The notes: generated by a model not told the origin, from the sequence alone. Counted from the stretch's first letter, positions 35,298 to 47,781 are shown. The stretch is DNA of 64,000 nt from Hippophae tibetana (GCA_037013495.1 CM072809.1:15452501-15516500); one strand, 5' to 3'. Made by a program: numbers and translations.

Positions 35298-36786
35298 ATG
35301 GCCTTCTTCTCTACGGCGCAAAGCCGCTTCCCGAGCTTCACCACTCTCCTCCCCTCTCGCCGCAATTTCACTCCTAAACCCATCACCCTTCCGGCCACAA
35401 CCACCATTAAAAATTTCTCCGATACCCTCGTATCCAAGGCCTTCAAATGTAACTCATGTTCATCGTCTTCTTCTCGAGACCCTGAGCCCACAAAACCCGT
35501 TAAACATTTCACTGTCAAGAACTTCTCTATCGTTCTAGCTGTTTCATCTACTGTTACCATTGTTCTGAATCTTGGTTCTTTCCCCTCGAATGGATTTAGT
35601 ATGTTTTTTGGAGGCAATGGGAGTAATTGGTTTGGTGGTGGCGATAGCAGTGGAAAAAACGGAAATGGGTTTGGTAGTGGTGGTGAAGATGGTGGGTTTT
35701 GGAGGAGATTCTTTTGCCCAAATGCGGTTGCTGATGATCTTGAATCACAAAACCAGGAGTGGGATACTCATGCTTTTCCTGATAACATTGTTGTTCAGTT
35801 AGATGAGCTTAGTGGGTTAAAGAAATACAAGATTTCAGAGATTTTACTCTTTGATAGTCGGCTAAGGACTTATACGATCATGATTACTGGCAATTCGTTC
35901 TTTGAGCAAATGGTGTCTTTGATGCCCGGCGAGATTTATACGAAGGACCAATTGCAAGAAGAGTTAGGAATCTTAGCCAATTTTTTGATATTTGAAAAGG
36001 TTGAAATGGAGGCGCAAACAAACCCAGATGGGACTTTGGGGTTGATTATTTCATTTACAGAGGTTATTTGGGAACAAGGGGAAAAATTTCGATGTATCAA
36101 TGCAGGTTTAATGCCTCAATCCAAACCTATTGAAATTGACCCAAATATGACTGATAATGAAAAGCTTGAAATGGAAATGAAGGAATATAAAAAGAAAATT
36201 AATGGGTCTAGAGCTTGTTTGTTGCCACCGTCTGTGCAGAGTGAGGTACTGCAGTTGCTAAAGGAACAGGGGAAGGTTAGTGGCAGATTACTGGAGAAAA
36301 TTAGTGAGCGGATTCTGAAGTGGTACCAAGATGAAGGTTATATACATGCCCAGACTGTGATGTTCACTTACTGGAATAACAAAGAGGTTGTTCTTGAGAT
36401 GGCTGAAGGAAATATCACAAAAGTTCTTATACAGATCCATGACGAGCTTGGTAATGTAGTTGAAGAGAATACACAATTAGTTGCTTTGGTGAAGAGAGAG
36501 TTGCCCAAACAGGTAGATTTATGTTTTGCCTTTGTTTGACCAGGTAAATTGAATAATTGTTATTTAATTGCTTAGGTGATTTATTGACCATTTGAATTTG
36601 GTTGATGTTTGGATTGGCTTACAGCTCCAATCAGGCTCTGCTTTTAACATAGAAGTGTATAATCAAGGTCTGAAGAATTTAAGATCACTTGGTCTGTTTT
36701 CAAATGTTGAAGGCCATTTAGTAGATGATGAGAAAAATAAGGGAGTAGTTGTGGAAATTAAGCTTAAAAGAAAAATTAGAGAGTAG
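35298..36786 (+). pseudogene. Truncated Toc75-III paralogue: transit region and POTRA domains only
   Basis: Exon 1 (35298-36512, 405 codons) and exon 2 (36625-36786) align to the first two exons of the complete gene at 44041, in the same orientation 8.7 kb downstream. Exon 1 has no frameshift or stop. It keeps the bipartite targeting region, a hydrophobic run (about residues 74-92), a Gly-rich linker that is shorter than its partner's, the processing-type site NAVADD, and POTRA sequence (NIVVQLDELSGLKKYKISEI, FRCINAGLMPQSKPIE). Exon 2 matches up to VVVEIKLK, where a 38-bp duplication (36743-36780 and 36781 on) shifts the frame into TAG. The five exons for the beta barrel are absent. It could still yield a 458-residue POTRA-only protein. 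I call it a pseudogene because the barrel is essential for channel function, but the open 1.2-kb exon is notable. Confidence 0.8.
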
Positions 36787-39090
36787 TTGTGGAAATTAAG
36801 CTTAAAAGAAAATAAGGCAATTGGAGCCAGTAAGGAAGTAACCGTGATTAATTTTGTTGTGAAATTAATCTCACTTTGTATATTTTTGTAACCATTATTA
36901 AATAATAAAATTATTTAAAAAATAAATAATTTTTTTATTTTTAAAATTTTATTTTGGCTAGTGTCATCATATAAATAATTATAAGTATAAAAATAATACA
37001 AATTTATATAATATTAACGTTTTTTTTATTGTAGTTCACTTCTTAGTTTTTGAGTGTTAAAAATGGTTGTTAAGTCTTTAGAGTCGATCAACTTAAATAT
37101 TTTTTAGAGTTCAATGATGTATTCAAATATTTTCTATGATGTATTCATATGTATTTGATATTTTTTGTTTGATAATTTTAAGTATGTTTATTTATTAGAT
37201 CATCTAGGACACTTAGTACTATTTTCTACCAATTTTGTATAAAAATTTGTCATTTTTAACACACAATATTAAATATTATATTAATATATATATTTTTATA
37301 AAATAAAATATTTTTTTATTTTACTCCTCCTTATATTTTAAATAAAATTTTATATATTTTAAATATAATTAATTTTAAATTATTATATGTATTTAAAAAA
37401 ATTAAAATATGAATAATATTAAGCTAAATTTAAAACTACATTGTAGCAACTTTTTACCCAATTTTGCACCAAATTAAATATTTTGGTGCAGGGTTAGAAA
37501 TATCCTATAATAGTTGGTGATGGCAGATTTATTTTATATTTTAAATTGTTTGATAATTTTGTATTTTTTAAAAGTGAATTATTTCTTTTTTAATTTTATC
37601 TCTTTCTAATTTATCTAAAAAAAATTGATCATAGATTTTTTTTAAAGGTGGGTAACAACACAAGTTTTTTTGTTATGTTTAAAAAAATAATTTATTTTTT
37701 TATGATATTTTATAACAATTTTTCTTTGATGTTCTTAAAAAACAACAACACAGGAACAAATTATTATTATTATTAATTATTACTGTCATAGTAATTGTAT
37801 AGATTATTATTGATTAAAAAATAAAAATAAAAAATAAATTTTAAGATTTGATTATTTATCCTTATTATGTCACTTTTTTATAACAAAGTGATTGAATAAT
37901 TAAAAAATGTATTTAAAAGATTAAACTAGTATAATTAAATTCTCTTATATGCATATGTCTATTTCTTTAATTTTTTAATTTTTTTTACGTTGCCTACGTA
38001 TTGAAGTTCACTTGTTTTTTAGTACATATATAAAAATTCTAACTATTTTAAAATTTATTTTAAACTTTCATTTTTTTAATATAACTAAAATTTACATAAA
38101 TTTACATTATTAGCAATAATTATTTATTATAAAATTATCATTATAATTATACATTTATGACCAAACAATACTTATATAGCCTTTAACTTTTACTAATTTT
38201 ATACTATAAATGTTTAATTTTATTAATTATAATTTTCTATTTTTTTAAGATTTGATCATTTATCCTTATCATGTTACTTTTTCATAATAAAATAACAAAA
38301 TTATTACAAAAAATATTTAAGAGATTAAACTACTCTAAATGATATAACTAAAAAAATTTGTATGCATTTGTCTATTTTTTTTTTAATTTTTTTTTATCTT
38401 ACCCATATGTCATACCTATCAAAGTTCACTTGTTTTTAATACATATATATAAAGAAAACTAGTTATTTGAAATTTTCGTACTTTTATAAAAAAAATATTT
38501 GATTTTATTTGAAAAAAAAATCTAAAATAAAAAAACACCTTTAAAATTTATAATCATAAAAATAACAAATTTTATGTTCACATCATATATATTCACTATT
38601 AAATTTTTTTAACAAATCATCATTTTAAATTAAACTTTGTATAATTAAATACTGTTTAAATTAAAATATATTTATTTATATTTATTTAATATTGAATAAC
38701 GTATAATTGAAAATTGTTTAATATTATTGTTGTACATTTTTGTTATTATAAGTTTTAAGAGTGTAATTTTTTTGTTTTTTTGTAATTTTTAATACGTTTT
38801 TTACTTTATTTTTTTATACTATTATTTTTAAACTTACAATTTTTCAATATAACTAAAATTCACACAAATTTATGTTATTAATAATAATAATTTATTATAA
38901 AATTGTCATCATGATTAAATAATACTTATATTTTTTAACTTTTTTCAATTCTTATTATAAATGTTTAACCTTTTCAATTTTATACAATAATTTTCTGATT
39001 TTTTTTTCTTTTTATTTGAACCTATAATCCGACTAATAGTTATAAGTGGTTTGTTTGTTTTTAAGTTTCAAGAAGTTGCTTAATTAGTTC
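36787..39090. other. AT-rich intergenic DNA, nothing recognised
   Basis: Extremely AT-rich spacer behind the Toc75 paralogue. Two related segments near 37840-37990 and 38245-38410 (GATTTGATYATTTATCCTTAT) suggest an old local duplication. There is no gene or RNA signature. Confidence 0.5.
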
Positions 39091-39099
39091 TATTTAGGT

Positions 39100-39610
39100 A
39101 TTTAATGTATATGCGTGCTCTTGGACTTAGCTGTACTTTTCTCATTCATCATAAATGAAGATGTAGTATGCACAATAGGATGATGATAATGAGTCCTAGT
39201 ATTAAAAATACTTAATTTTATTTGTCTCTTTGAACCTAAAACTTTATGCTTCCTAGTTGAATATTTGAACACGTTATTATAATTTTCATTCATTCTTGAA
39301 TATAATGTAGCATGCATAGATGAATGATACTTATGGGTCCTATTATGTGAAACATGAAAAGAATCATTAAGTTCACGAGCATTCATAAAAAAATCTACAT
39401 TTTGATCTTATATGACTTTTCTTACCACAATAATGATAGACAAATACAAACTTAATAACTATTTTAACCATACTTGCAATAGTTTTGTATGCATAAGCAG
39501 AAACAATAAGAGTAGAGTTTAAAGGCCTTACAAATGTGGTCTTTGATGTTGAAGGTGTGAAACTTTCGTCCTTAAAACCAAAACTACTTGTATCACCATA
39601 TGACTTAATT
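39100..39610 (-). pseudogene. Decayed copia gag fragment with zinc-knuckle remnant
   Basis: The minus strand encodes GDTSSFGFKDESFTPSTSKT near 39600-39540 and, after a break, VYHYCGKKSHIRSKCRFFYE near 39460-39390. The second block is a CCHC knuckle whose first Cys is now Tyr. Both resemble the gag region of plant copia elements ('TPSTSKTTFV...CHYCGKKGHIRPKC' in family memory). Sequence up to about 40030 on the same strand may belong to the same relic but is full of stops. No LTRs were found. Confidence 0.65.
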
Positions 39611-40757
39611 AATGCTCAAGATTTTATCTAAATATTGAGCTCCAATAGTAAGTCTCTCCACTGGTTTACATGATTCTTTGGACTCTTATACTTGTTTTTT
39701 ATTATCTATAACAAATTTATTATTTTCTTCTTTCAAATCTACAATACTCAAATTCAAAGCATTATTTTGTTCTTACAAAATATTATTCTCTTCTTTTAAT
39801 TTATTAGAAAAGTTTTTATGTGCCTGAAGTTACTTATTGAATTTTTATATTTAAACTATTATTCTTTTTTATGTCTCTAAGACAATTAGAAAATAATTAT
39901 TTAGAATTTTTAATATTATATTTAGAGAGAAAAGAATATTCAAGTTCATCATCATCAGAACTATAACGTTCAATAAAATGATCTATGATAAAAATACTTA
40001 AAACCAACACTAAGTGTATCTAGTGTTGGCTCTTGTACCAATTGAAAATTTATAAAATACAGAATTAATTAATTTATAAGAGTTGAATATGTTATTTTTA
40101 ATTTTTATAAATTTATAATTTAATAATTCAAACAAAGCGATTAGAAAAGCTGTTGTATTTGTATTAAAAAATTATACCAAGTGCTCTTTGTACTATAGTA
40201 TTTGTATTACATATCGAGTTGGTTAAGCCAAAGCAGCGAGGGTAACAAACTTTTTGCTAAATATGAAGTTAATGATTCGACGTGGTGAGAACAAACGCAA
40301 TAGATATACCAAAAATCATTCAAAATAAATAAATAAATTGTACAGAGAAAATTTATACAAAATACCCAAATTTACTAAATTAATGTGGTCATCTCTTGAA
40401 CTTCTAGATAAAGCTTCAAGAATGGTTTATTGATGGTTTAACATTAAAAAAAGTTTTGGTCTAACTAATGCTTGAAATTTGGGATAAAAATGGGCTAATT
40501 AAGCCGAGAATATATTTCTTTATGAAAGAATAGTCTCATTTCCTCTTTCAATTGGCTTGGAGTATTCTTCCATGATTTTCTTCCTCTATAGCTGCAAGTG
40601 AAAAGGAACACAATGAAAAGTCAAGTTAGGCATCCAAAAATTTATGGTGCATAGAGGTAGTTAATCTGCATCTTACTTTAATGGATTTTACTAATTTAGT
40701 TATTTATAACCTAACCCTTCTCTCAAAGGACATTCCAATACATAATGCTTGATTGAC
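39611..40757. other. Intergenic, possible upstream part of the gag relic
   Basis: AT-rich with scattered minus-strand Glu/Asn/Lys-rich pieces that may be more of the retrotransposon gag. From about 40560 it is the 3' flank of the LTI65-like gene. No intact feature. Confidence 0.45.
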
Positions 40758-43062
40758 CTAATATGAAGGAAAATTGTTACCTTCATTAGCATTGGTAAAG
40801 ACATGAAGGTGTGGAGATGAGAAAGATGTTGAGTGTGTGTTCGGATTCGTAACTTTGTATTGATCATCGTTTCTAAGTAAAGAAGTAACAGTCTCTTTCA
40901 CTTTCTCTACAACACCAACATCATTTGGAGTTTTCTTTGGACTAATGACCTCAGAAATCACGTGAGAAAGTGCTCTCTCATCTTCTCCAGGCTCAAATTT
41001 ATGCATTAAATACTCTTTTACAGAGACACCCTTATCCCATATGTGCTCAGTACTAGCATTAGTTTCAGGCTTTCCATGTTTAGAAGGCAATGGTGATGAA
41101 TAGGATTTTGGAGAAGCCGGTGTTGTCAAAGGGTGTCTAATTACTTTAGTTGACAAAGATCGTGGTTGTGCTTGGGCAGAATTAAGCTCTCTTGTGTCAT
41201 CACTACTGTTAGTGGTTGAAGCTGTGAGACCTTGAAGTTTTGAAGTAAGTGCATGAGTTGCCTCTGAAATTGAAGCATAAGCTGGTGCTAAGTTCTCAGA
41301 CATTATATGATAAATTGGTCCTAATGTCTCAGACATAGTATTATAAGCTGGTCTTAATGTCTCAGACATAACGCTATACGCTGGTTTTCCTAATTTCTCA
41401 TACACAGTATTATAAGTTGGTTCAAATTTTTCAGATACAGAAACATAGGTTGGTTCTTGCTTCTCAGTCATAGAAGTGTAAGTTGGTACCAACTTCTCAA
41501 AAACTGTTTCTGATATTGTCTTGTTGTTAGTAGGACTAAGAGGCTTTTCTTTGTCTTTTGTAGCTTTCGGAGAAACATGTGTTTCTGAGATTGAATGAAT
41601 TTCTCTTGGATGTTGCTTTGCATTTTCCTTACACTCCTCAAGTGCTAGCTCCGATTCATACACTGAAAATCATAACATTAGGAAAACTAAAAATAAAGGC
41701 AATATATATAAGTGAAAGTAAAATACTACATAATTATTCAACTTTTCTTATATTAATCTCTTTTCCAATTCATACATGAGAATGCACCGTTCATAAATAG
41801 GGAGAGGCAATTTTATATTTTGTATTTTAAGAGCTACGAAATATTACATAATTTTTAAATTTTTTTTATTTCAACCTCTCTTACACTTTACACCTCGAAA
41901 CACACTGAGCATACATAGAGTGGGCGATTATTTTGCATCTTTTTAACCCATAACGATTGGGGAGAGGACATGTTCTTTTTTAGGTACTCTCGAAAACATA
42001 TCCAGTGGGAACAAAATGGGGCTTGTAGCTAAGAGAACTAGAGTACGTGGTTACAACACAATGTCGGGGGTTCAAATTCTTTCTCACCCACAATAGATAA
42101 AAAAGGGAAGAATGTTTCCTTTTGGGGTAAAAAAATTGAGTTAAATTAGAAGCAATTTTTTCTCTCAATTCCCTTTGAGGTAATATTTTGTAATCACTAT
42201 TCATATGTCTTATATATATATATATATATATGTGTGTGTGAGAGTGTTCGATATTTTGGTAAAAATTAACAAAAAAAATAATAATAATGCGATAATTGTA
42301 ATATATATATGCATGGGAAGTAAAAAATAATAGGAACAGTGGGTGGTGCCTGTAACTCAGAGGATAAGAGCAGTATTGTATGTTGGGGGTTCAAATCCCT
42401 CATCGCCCACAATTAGTCAAAAAAGGGTAGTACCTTTCCCTTTAAGATAAAGAAAGTTGAGTTAATTAAAGGAGTAAGTTTTTCTCTACATTACATTTGG
42501 ATAATATTTTTGTCGCATATATAATAAATATACGTGGGATTGGATATTTTGGTGTAAATTAACAAAGAAAGATAAATGTGGTAGTTGTAATATATACGTA
42601 TGGGAAGTTAAAGAATTGGAATGATAGTACTTGGGGCACCCAGATATTCAGCATCTTCCTCTTCTTCATCATCCAAGCTAACACCCCATGAAGGTGTGAT
42701 AGTCTCGCTCTCATTTATATGTTTCTTTTTGTTGCTAAGAGAGTGACGAAGTACTTTCTTGGCCTTTTCTTTGACTTTGTTAAAAACTGATTTTTTTGGG
42801 GGAATATGATCCTCTTCTGAGTCATGGTGTTGATGATGATCTCCTCCAAGAGGCGATGATGTTGGTGACCAGTTTGACGCCTCACCTTCTAAAATCATAA
42901 ACTTAGGAAAATATATATTAATACCTCGAAGACAAAAGCACTTTTAAAAAAAGCATCGACAAACTCGATCGCAGTTATGAAAATAATATTACCTCGAAGC
43001 AATTGTTCCACGGTTGGACATTGAGTAGTTTTATGACTTTGCATGCGTTCCATTTGAGCCAT
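40758..43062 (-). CDS. LTI65/RD29B-like protein (CAP160 family), stress-responsive
   Basis: Three exons on the minus strand, 43062-42993, 42888-42631 and 41662-40758, encode 410 hydrophilic residues. The N-terminus has KKSVFNKVKEKAKKVLRHSL and TPSWGVSLDDEEEEDAEYLG, followed by APMYESELALEECKENAKQH across the second junction; these are the conserved blocks of RD29/LTI65 proteins. Residues about 159-247 hold 11-residue repeats of the type SETLRPAYNTM. Residues 320-346 (KGVSVKEYLMHKFEPGEDER and ALSHVISE) are the CAP160 signature. Family members accumulate under cold, drought and abscisic acid; their biochemical job is unclear. Upstream ABRE-type ACGTG sites fit that control. Intron 2 carries two SINE-like copies. 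The gene lies head-to-head with Toc75-III. Confidence 0.9.
42005..42275 (+). mobile_element. tRNA-derived SINE-like unit, copy 1
   Basis: A tRNA-like head (42005-42091) has paired ends GTGGG...CCCAC, an A-box-like CTTGTAGCTAAGAG and a B box GGTTCAAATTC. It is followed by a body (ATAAAAAAGGGAAGAATGTTTCC ... TTGAGTTAAATTAG) and a tail GATATTTTGGTAAAAATTAAC. Body and tail match copy 2 starting 334 bp further on. The body holds a (TA)n/(TG)n run near 42213-42240. It lies in intron 2 of the LTI65-like gene, antisense to it. Confidence 0.6.
42339..42575 (+). mobile_element. tRNA-derived SINE-like unit, copy 2
   Basis: The head, 42339-42410, is 72 nt. It has a seven-base acceptor-type pairing GTGGGTG/CGCCCAC, an A-box-like TGTAACTCAGAGG and a perfect B box GGTTCAAATCC inside a GGGGG/CCCTC stem. 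The body and tail match copy 1 (AAAAAAGGG, TTGAGTTAATTAAAG, GGATATTTTGGTGTAAATTA). Similarity to copy 1 continues past the tail (TAATATATAYGYATGGGAAG), so a local tandem duplication is also possible. The anticodon region is not well formed, so a working tRNA is unlikely. Confidence 0.65.
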
Positions 43063-44040
43063 TTTTTATTCCAATTATTTCAAAAAGTTAAATCTGTTTC
43101 TGAGATGTTAGAAATGCTTTTCTTCTTACATTAATTCATGTAAATTTGATGATCTCTACTACTTATCAATGGATATGATTGATTTCAGGCATTTTGGTTC
43201 CGAGTCCGGAGTTCTTGCAAAGGAGATTAAACAAGAACCATATATATGTAAGTGCTCTTATTGATTTCTTTAATTATGCTTCCATTTTTAACACGTGGTT
43301 AGTATAATTTAGAAAATCTTTTTTAAAATGATGAGTTTAATCATTTTTGCTGGTAAAAGTTATTGAAATACAGAGGTGCTTTCCCTTAATATAATAATAG
43401 TAATAATAATAAAACAAAAATATAATAGCTTTAGTAATAATAATCGTAATTATTTTTTAAGAATATTGTTGAAAATACTTGAAAATTTTAAAATAATGTT
43501 GAAATTTTAACAATTTTAGATGTACTACATAATAAATTTGAATTCTTCTAATAATAATTTCACATAGCTATAAGAGACGTGTGTTCATGTCGATCCAAAA
43601 AAGAAAAAGAAAAAGAAAAGGGACGAGTGTTTATCCGTGAGAAGAAACTTAGTTTTTATTAAACTGATTCAAAATATGTATTTAATTTTTTTTAAATTTG
43701 TAAAAGTTCTTATATATAATTTTTAATTTTATGTATATTTATCTATTTGTTATTAAAATTTATATATTTATTTATTAGAAGAAAATAAAATCTATTGCTT
43801 AATTTTATTCTTATTTTATCAATTTAGTGTTATTGATAAAAAATTAAATTAAATTTTAACATATCTGTATCCTTTGAAAGATAATACGAATTGCCAATGA
43901 CAATTGCTTTTAAGAATAGAAGAGTACATTTGTTATTTTTCAAAAATACAAGAACAAAAACAAAACCCCTCGCCTCATTTCCTTCGTAGCGGTGATGCGA
44001 CCCTGAGTTCGACCTTATCCCACACCAAAAACACCAAACA
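43063..44040. other. Shared spacer between two divergent genes
   Basis: About 980 bp separating the ATGs of the LTI65-like gene (-) and Toc75-III (+). It is AT-rich and noncoding apart from the ABRE-type sites listed. No clear TATA box for Toc75-III was found, as often for plastid housekeeping genes. Confidence 0.5.
43291..43582 (-). promoter_or_regulatory. ABRE-type sites upstream of the LTI65-like gene
   Basis: On the minus strand CCACGTGT (43291-43298) lies about 230 bp upstream of the ATG, and ACACGT (43577-43582) about 515 bp upstream. ACGTG cores paired this way are the known abscisic-acid response elements of RD29B-class promoters. The same spacer also serves the divergent Toc75-III gene. 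Confidence 0.5.
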
Positions 44041-47000
44041 ATGCCCGTTTTCTCAGCGGCGCCGAACCGCCTCCCAAACTCTACCTCTATCCTCCCTTCT
44101 TCTTCCTCTCGCCGAAATTTGGCTTCTAGACCCTTCACAATTCCAGCCACAACCACTATTACTAATCGCTCTGAGACCCTCCAATCCAAGGCCTTCAAAT
44201 GCAACTCCTTTTTATCTTCTTCTTCTCCTCAAAACCCTGAACCCACTGAGCCCAATAAACATTTTGCGCTCAAGAACCTCTCCAAGGTTCTAGCTGTTTC
44301 TTCTACTGTTACCCTTGTTCTAAATTTTCGTTCTCTCTCCGCGTATGGATTCAGTATGTTGTTTGGAGGTGATGGGTGTGATTCTTTTGGCTGTGGCGGT
44401 GATTGTGGAAGTGGAGGTGGATATGGGTTTGGTGGTGGTGGTGGTGGTGAGGATGGTGGATTTGGTGGGTTTTGGAGGAGATTGCTTTGCCCAAATGCTC
44501 TTGCTGATGAATCACAAAACCAGGAGTGGGATACTCATGGTTTGCCTGCTAACATTGTTGTTCAATTGAATAAGCTTAGTGGATTTAAGAAATATAAGCT
44601 TTCTGAGATTTTATTCTCTGATCGTCGGCGATCGATTACTGTGGGTACTGAGGATTCGTTCTTTGAAATGGTTTCTTTGAGGCCTGGTGGGGTTTATACT
44701 AAGGCTCAGTTGCAGAAGGAATTAGAGAACTTAGCCAACTGTGGGATGTTTGAGAAGGTTGATATGGAGGGGAGAACTAACCCAGATGGGACTTTGGGGC
44801 TGACCATTTCGTTTACCGAGAGTACTTGGCAATCAGCGGACAAGTTTCGCTGTATCAATGTGGGTCTGATGCCACAGTCCAAGCAAATTGAAATGGACCC
44901 AGATATGACTGATAAGGAGAAGCTCGAGTATTTCATGAACCAAGAGAAGGATTATAGGAGGAGGATTAACAGGTCTAGAGCTTGTCTGTTGCCACCACCC
45001 GTGCATAGTGAGGTGTTGCAGTTGCTGGCGGACCAAGGGGCGGTTAGTGCCAGGTTGCTGCAGAAGATTCGTGACCGGGTTCAGAAGTGGTATCAGGATG
45101 AAGGGTATGCCTGTGCTCAAGTTGTGAACTTTGGAAACTTGAATACTAGAGAGGTTGTTTGTGAGGTGGTGGAAGGAGATATAACCCAGCTCGTTATTCA
45201 GTTCCAGGACAAGCTTGGTAATGTGGTTGAAGGGAACACTCAACTCGCTGTGGTGAAGAGAGAGTTGCCCAGACAGGTAGACTATGTAGCAGAGATGTAC
45301 TAGAGTTCTCATTTGATTATTGGTTTTCTCTTTAGTTGTTTCTGTAATAGTTTTAAATTACATGTTTGTTTGCAGGTTTTCAAAACTACATTTTTTGGTT
45401 GTTGTCTGGTTTTTCATATTGGTGGAATTAGTTACCAGTGGCTCGTTTATTGACCCTTTGAATTCTGAGTGATGTTTTGATGACTTTCAGCTCCGACCAG
45501 GCTATGTCTTTAACATAGAAGCTGGCAAGCAAGCTCTAAGGAACATAAACTCACTAGCTTTGTTTTCAAACATTGAAGTCAACCCACGGCCTGATGAGAA
45601 AAATGAGGGTGGAATAATTGTGGAAATCAAGCTTAAAGAAATGGAACAAAAGACAGCAGAAGTTAGTACTGAGTGGAGCATCGTTCCTGGACGTGGAGGA
45701 TATCCCACTTTGGTATGTGTTTCATTTTCAGCTTCTTTTTCTTGCCATCGTCCATTAATTTAAGGTTCATTGTTTAGATTCTGAATATATTGTTTTGTGC
45801 GTTTAGGCTTCACTGCAGCCTGGAGGAACAGTTCAATTTGAACATCGGAACCTAAAGGGGCTAAATAGATCAGTTCTCGGTTCTGTAACCACTAGCAACT
45901 TTGTAAATCCTCAGGTGATATCACCTTATAATGATTTTATTCTGTTGCTTGTTGGTTATGTGTTAAATGATTAACTATTATCTGTTTAGGGAACATGTCA
46001 TAAAGCTTGCATGCAACTTTTCTCAGGATGACCTTTCTTTTAAGCTTGAGTATGTGCATCCGTACTTGGATGGTGTTTATGATCCTCGTAATCGTACTCT
46101 ACGTGTGAACTGCTTCAACAGTCGGAAAGTAAGCCCAGTCTTCACTGGTGGGCCTGGGCTTGATGAAGTTCCCCCTATATGGGTTGATCGGGCTGGAGTT
46201 AAGGCTAATATCACAGAGGTATTGTTCTATCACCTTTTCTATTTTTCTCCCTCAGTTAAAGTGGTTTGAGTGAGCATTTTTCTTCTCTTTGTTTTTTTGA
46301 TTTCTTTTCCTTTATCTCATTATTAATGTTTACCTAGCAGAACTTCACCCGTCAGAGCAAATTCACATATGGTCTTGTGATGGAAGAGATTACAACACGT
46401 GATGAAAGCACACATATCTGTCCAAATGGTCAGAGAGTGCTCCCAAGTGGAGGAATCAGTGTAGATGGACCTCCAACAACTCTCAGCGGTACTGGTATTG
46501 ACCGTATGGCCTTCTTTCAGGCAAATATCACACGTGATAATACAAAGTTTGTAAATGGTACTGTAGTTGGCGAGAGAAATGTATTTCAGGTGAGATTAAT
46601 TTCCTTCCACTGTATGTCTTTATTTTGATAGTATGAATTAGATGCCCTATTTTTGCTATTGTTTGATGAAAGTTTCGAGTAAAATGCTTTAAACTTCTGC
46701 AAGATTCTGTGTTTCCCTCCCTATGTCTTTTGTCTGGTGAAACCAGGAGTCATGATCATATGCCAAACAATAAAAAAGATGTAAACAAAAGTTACAAATT
46801 AAAAAAAGAACATACTGTGCATGGTTGTTTTGTATTTGCCCTTATTGATCAGATGAATTATTCGTTCTAGTAAATCAGAAATGTTCCTCTCCCATTTTCA
46901 CATTTGGTAGATGAGTTGTATTGTCCAATTTTAAGGTCTTGTTTTTCTGTAGTTGGCTGGTCTCATATTAGTGGATTCTTTTCAGCAAAACCAAAGTTGA

Positions 47001-47781
47001 TGTATCTCTGATACGTGCCTGCATCTGTACTTTGTATTGACAGCCAACTTTCAAAGAGTCTTATCCATTAAACTCCAGGTTGTCTGGCCTGATATCACTC
47101 CTGTTTGGGTTTGGCTAACATACAATCTTTGCCTATATTTTTAGGTTGATCAAGGTCTTGGTATTGGCACCAAGTTTCCATTCTTTAACCGGCATCAACT
47201 GACCATTACACAGTTTCTCCAGCTAAAACAAGTGGAGGAAGGTGCTGGTAAATCACCTCCACCTGTGCTTGTACTTCATGGGCACTATGGTGGCTGTGTG
47301 GGAGATCTTCCAAGCTATGATGCTTTTACCCTTGGAGGGCCATATTCTGTGAGGGGCTATAACATGGGTGAGATTGGCGCAGCAAGGAACATCCTTGAGG
47401 TAGGTTTAACCGAACACAAATCTTAGAAGGTGGACCAGTGATGAACTGATTTTAAACTACAATTATTGTTGTGAACTTTTGATATTTGTACTTTGTGAAG
47501 AGACTATGTATAATGGTTTTCTATTCTTGGTTCAATGCCAGCTTGCGGCTGAGCTACGTATACCTGTTAAAGGCACACATGTTTATGGATTTGTTGAACA
47601 TGGTGATGATCTAGGAAGTTCAAAGGATGTGAAAGGGAACCCGACTGAGGTATACAGGCGAAAAGGTCAAGGCTCATCTTATGGTGTTGGTGTCAAACTT
47701 GGTCTGATGCGTGCTGAATACGCTGTTGACCACAACTCTGGTACAGGAGCGGTATTCTTCCGATTTGGAGAGAGATTTTGA
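44041..47781 (+). CDS. TOC75-3: Toc75-III, protein import channel of the chloroplast outer envelope
   Basis: Omp85-family beta-barrel pore of the TOC complex, which passes precursor proteins through the chloroplast outer membrane. Seven exons: 44041-45276, 45491-45712, 45807-45914, 46027-46218, 46341-46589, 47145-47399, 47542-47781, giving 833 residues (family about 810-820). The N-terminus is a Ser/Arg-rich transit peptide, then a hydrophobic run (about 83-100), then a poly-Gly stretch (about 109-143) needed for envelope targeting in the family, ending in the processing-type site ALA-DE at 153-157. Three POTRA domains follow (NIVVQLNKLSGFKKYKLSEI, SFFEMVSLRPGGVYTKAQLQ, NIEAGKQALRNINSLALFSN), then the barrel with the conserved lid-loop GGPYSVRGYNMGE and a terminal FFRFGERF that serves as the last strand. 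All junctions keep frame. A truncated paralogue lies upstream at 35298. Confidence 0.97.

Noticed and set aside
35128-35538. A 136-codon protein starting before the Toc75 paralogue
   Set aside because: It is out of frame with the Toc75-like exon and translates transit-peptide DNA in the wrong frame.
42339-42410. A functional tRNA gene
   Set aside because: The acceptor and T-arm pair well, but the anticodon arm does not, and the unit is followed by a repeated body and tail as in SINEs. A divergent second copy lies nearby.
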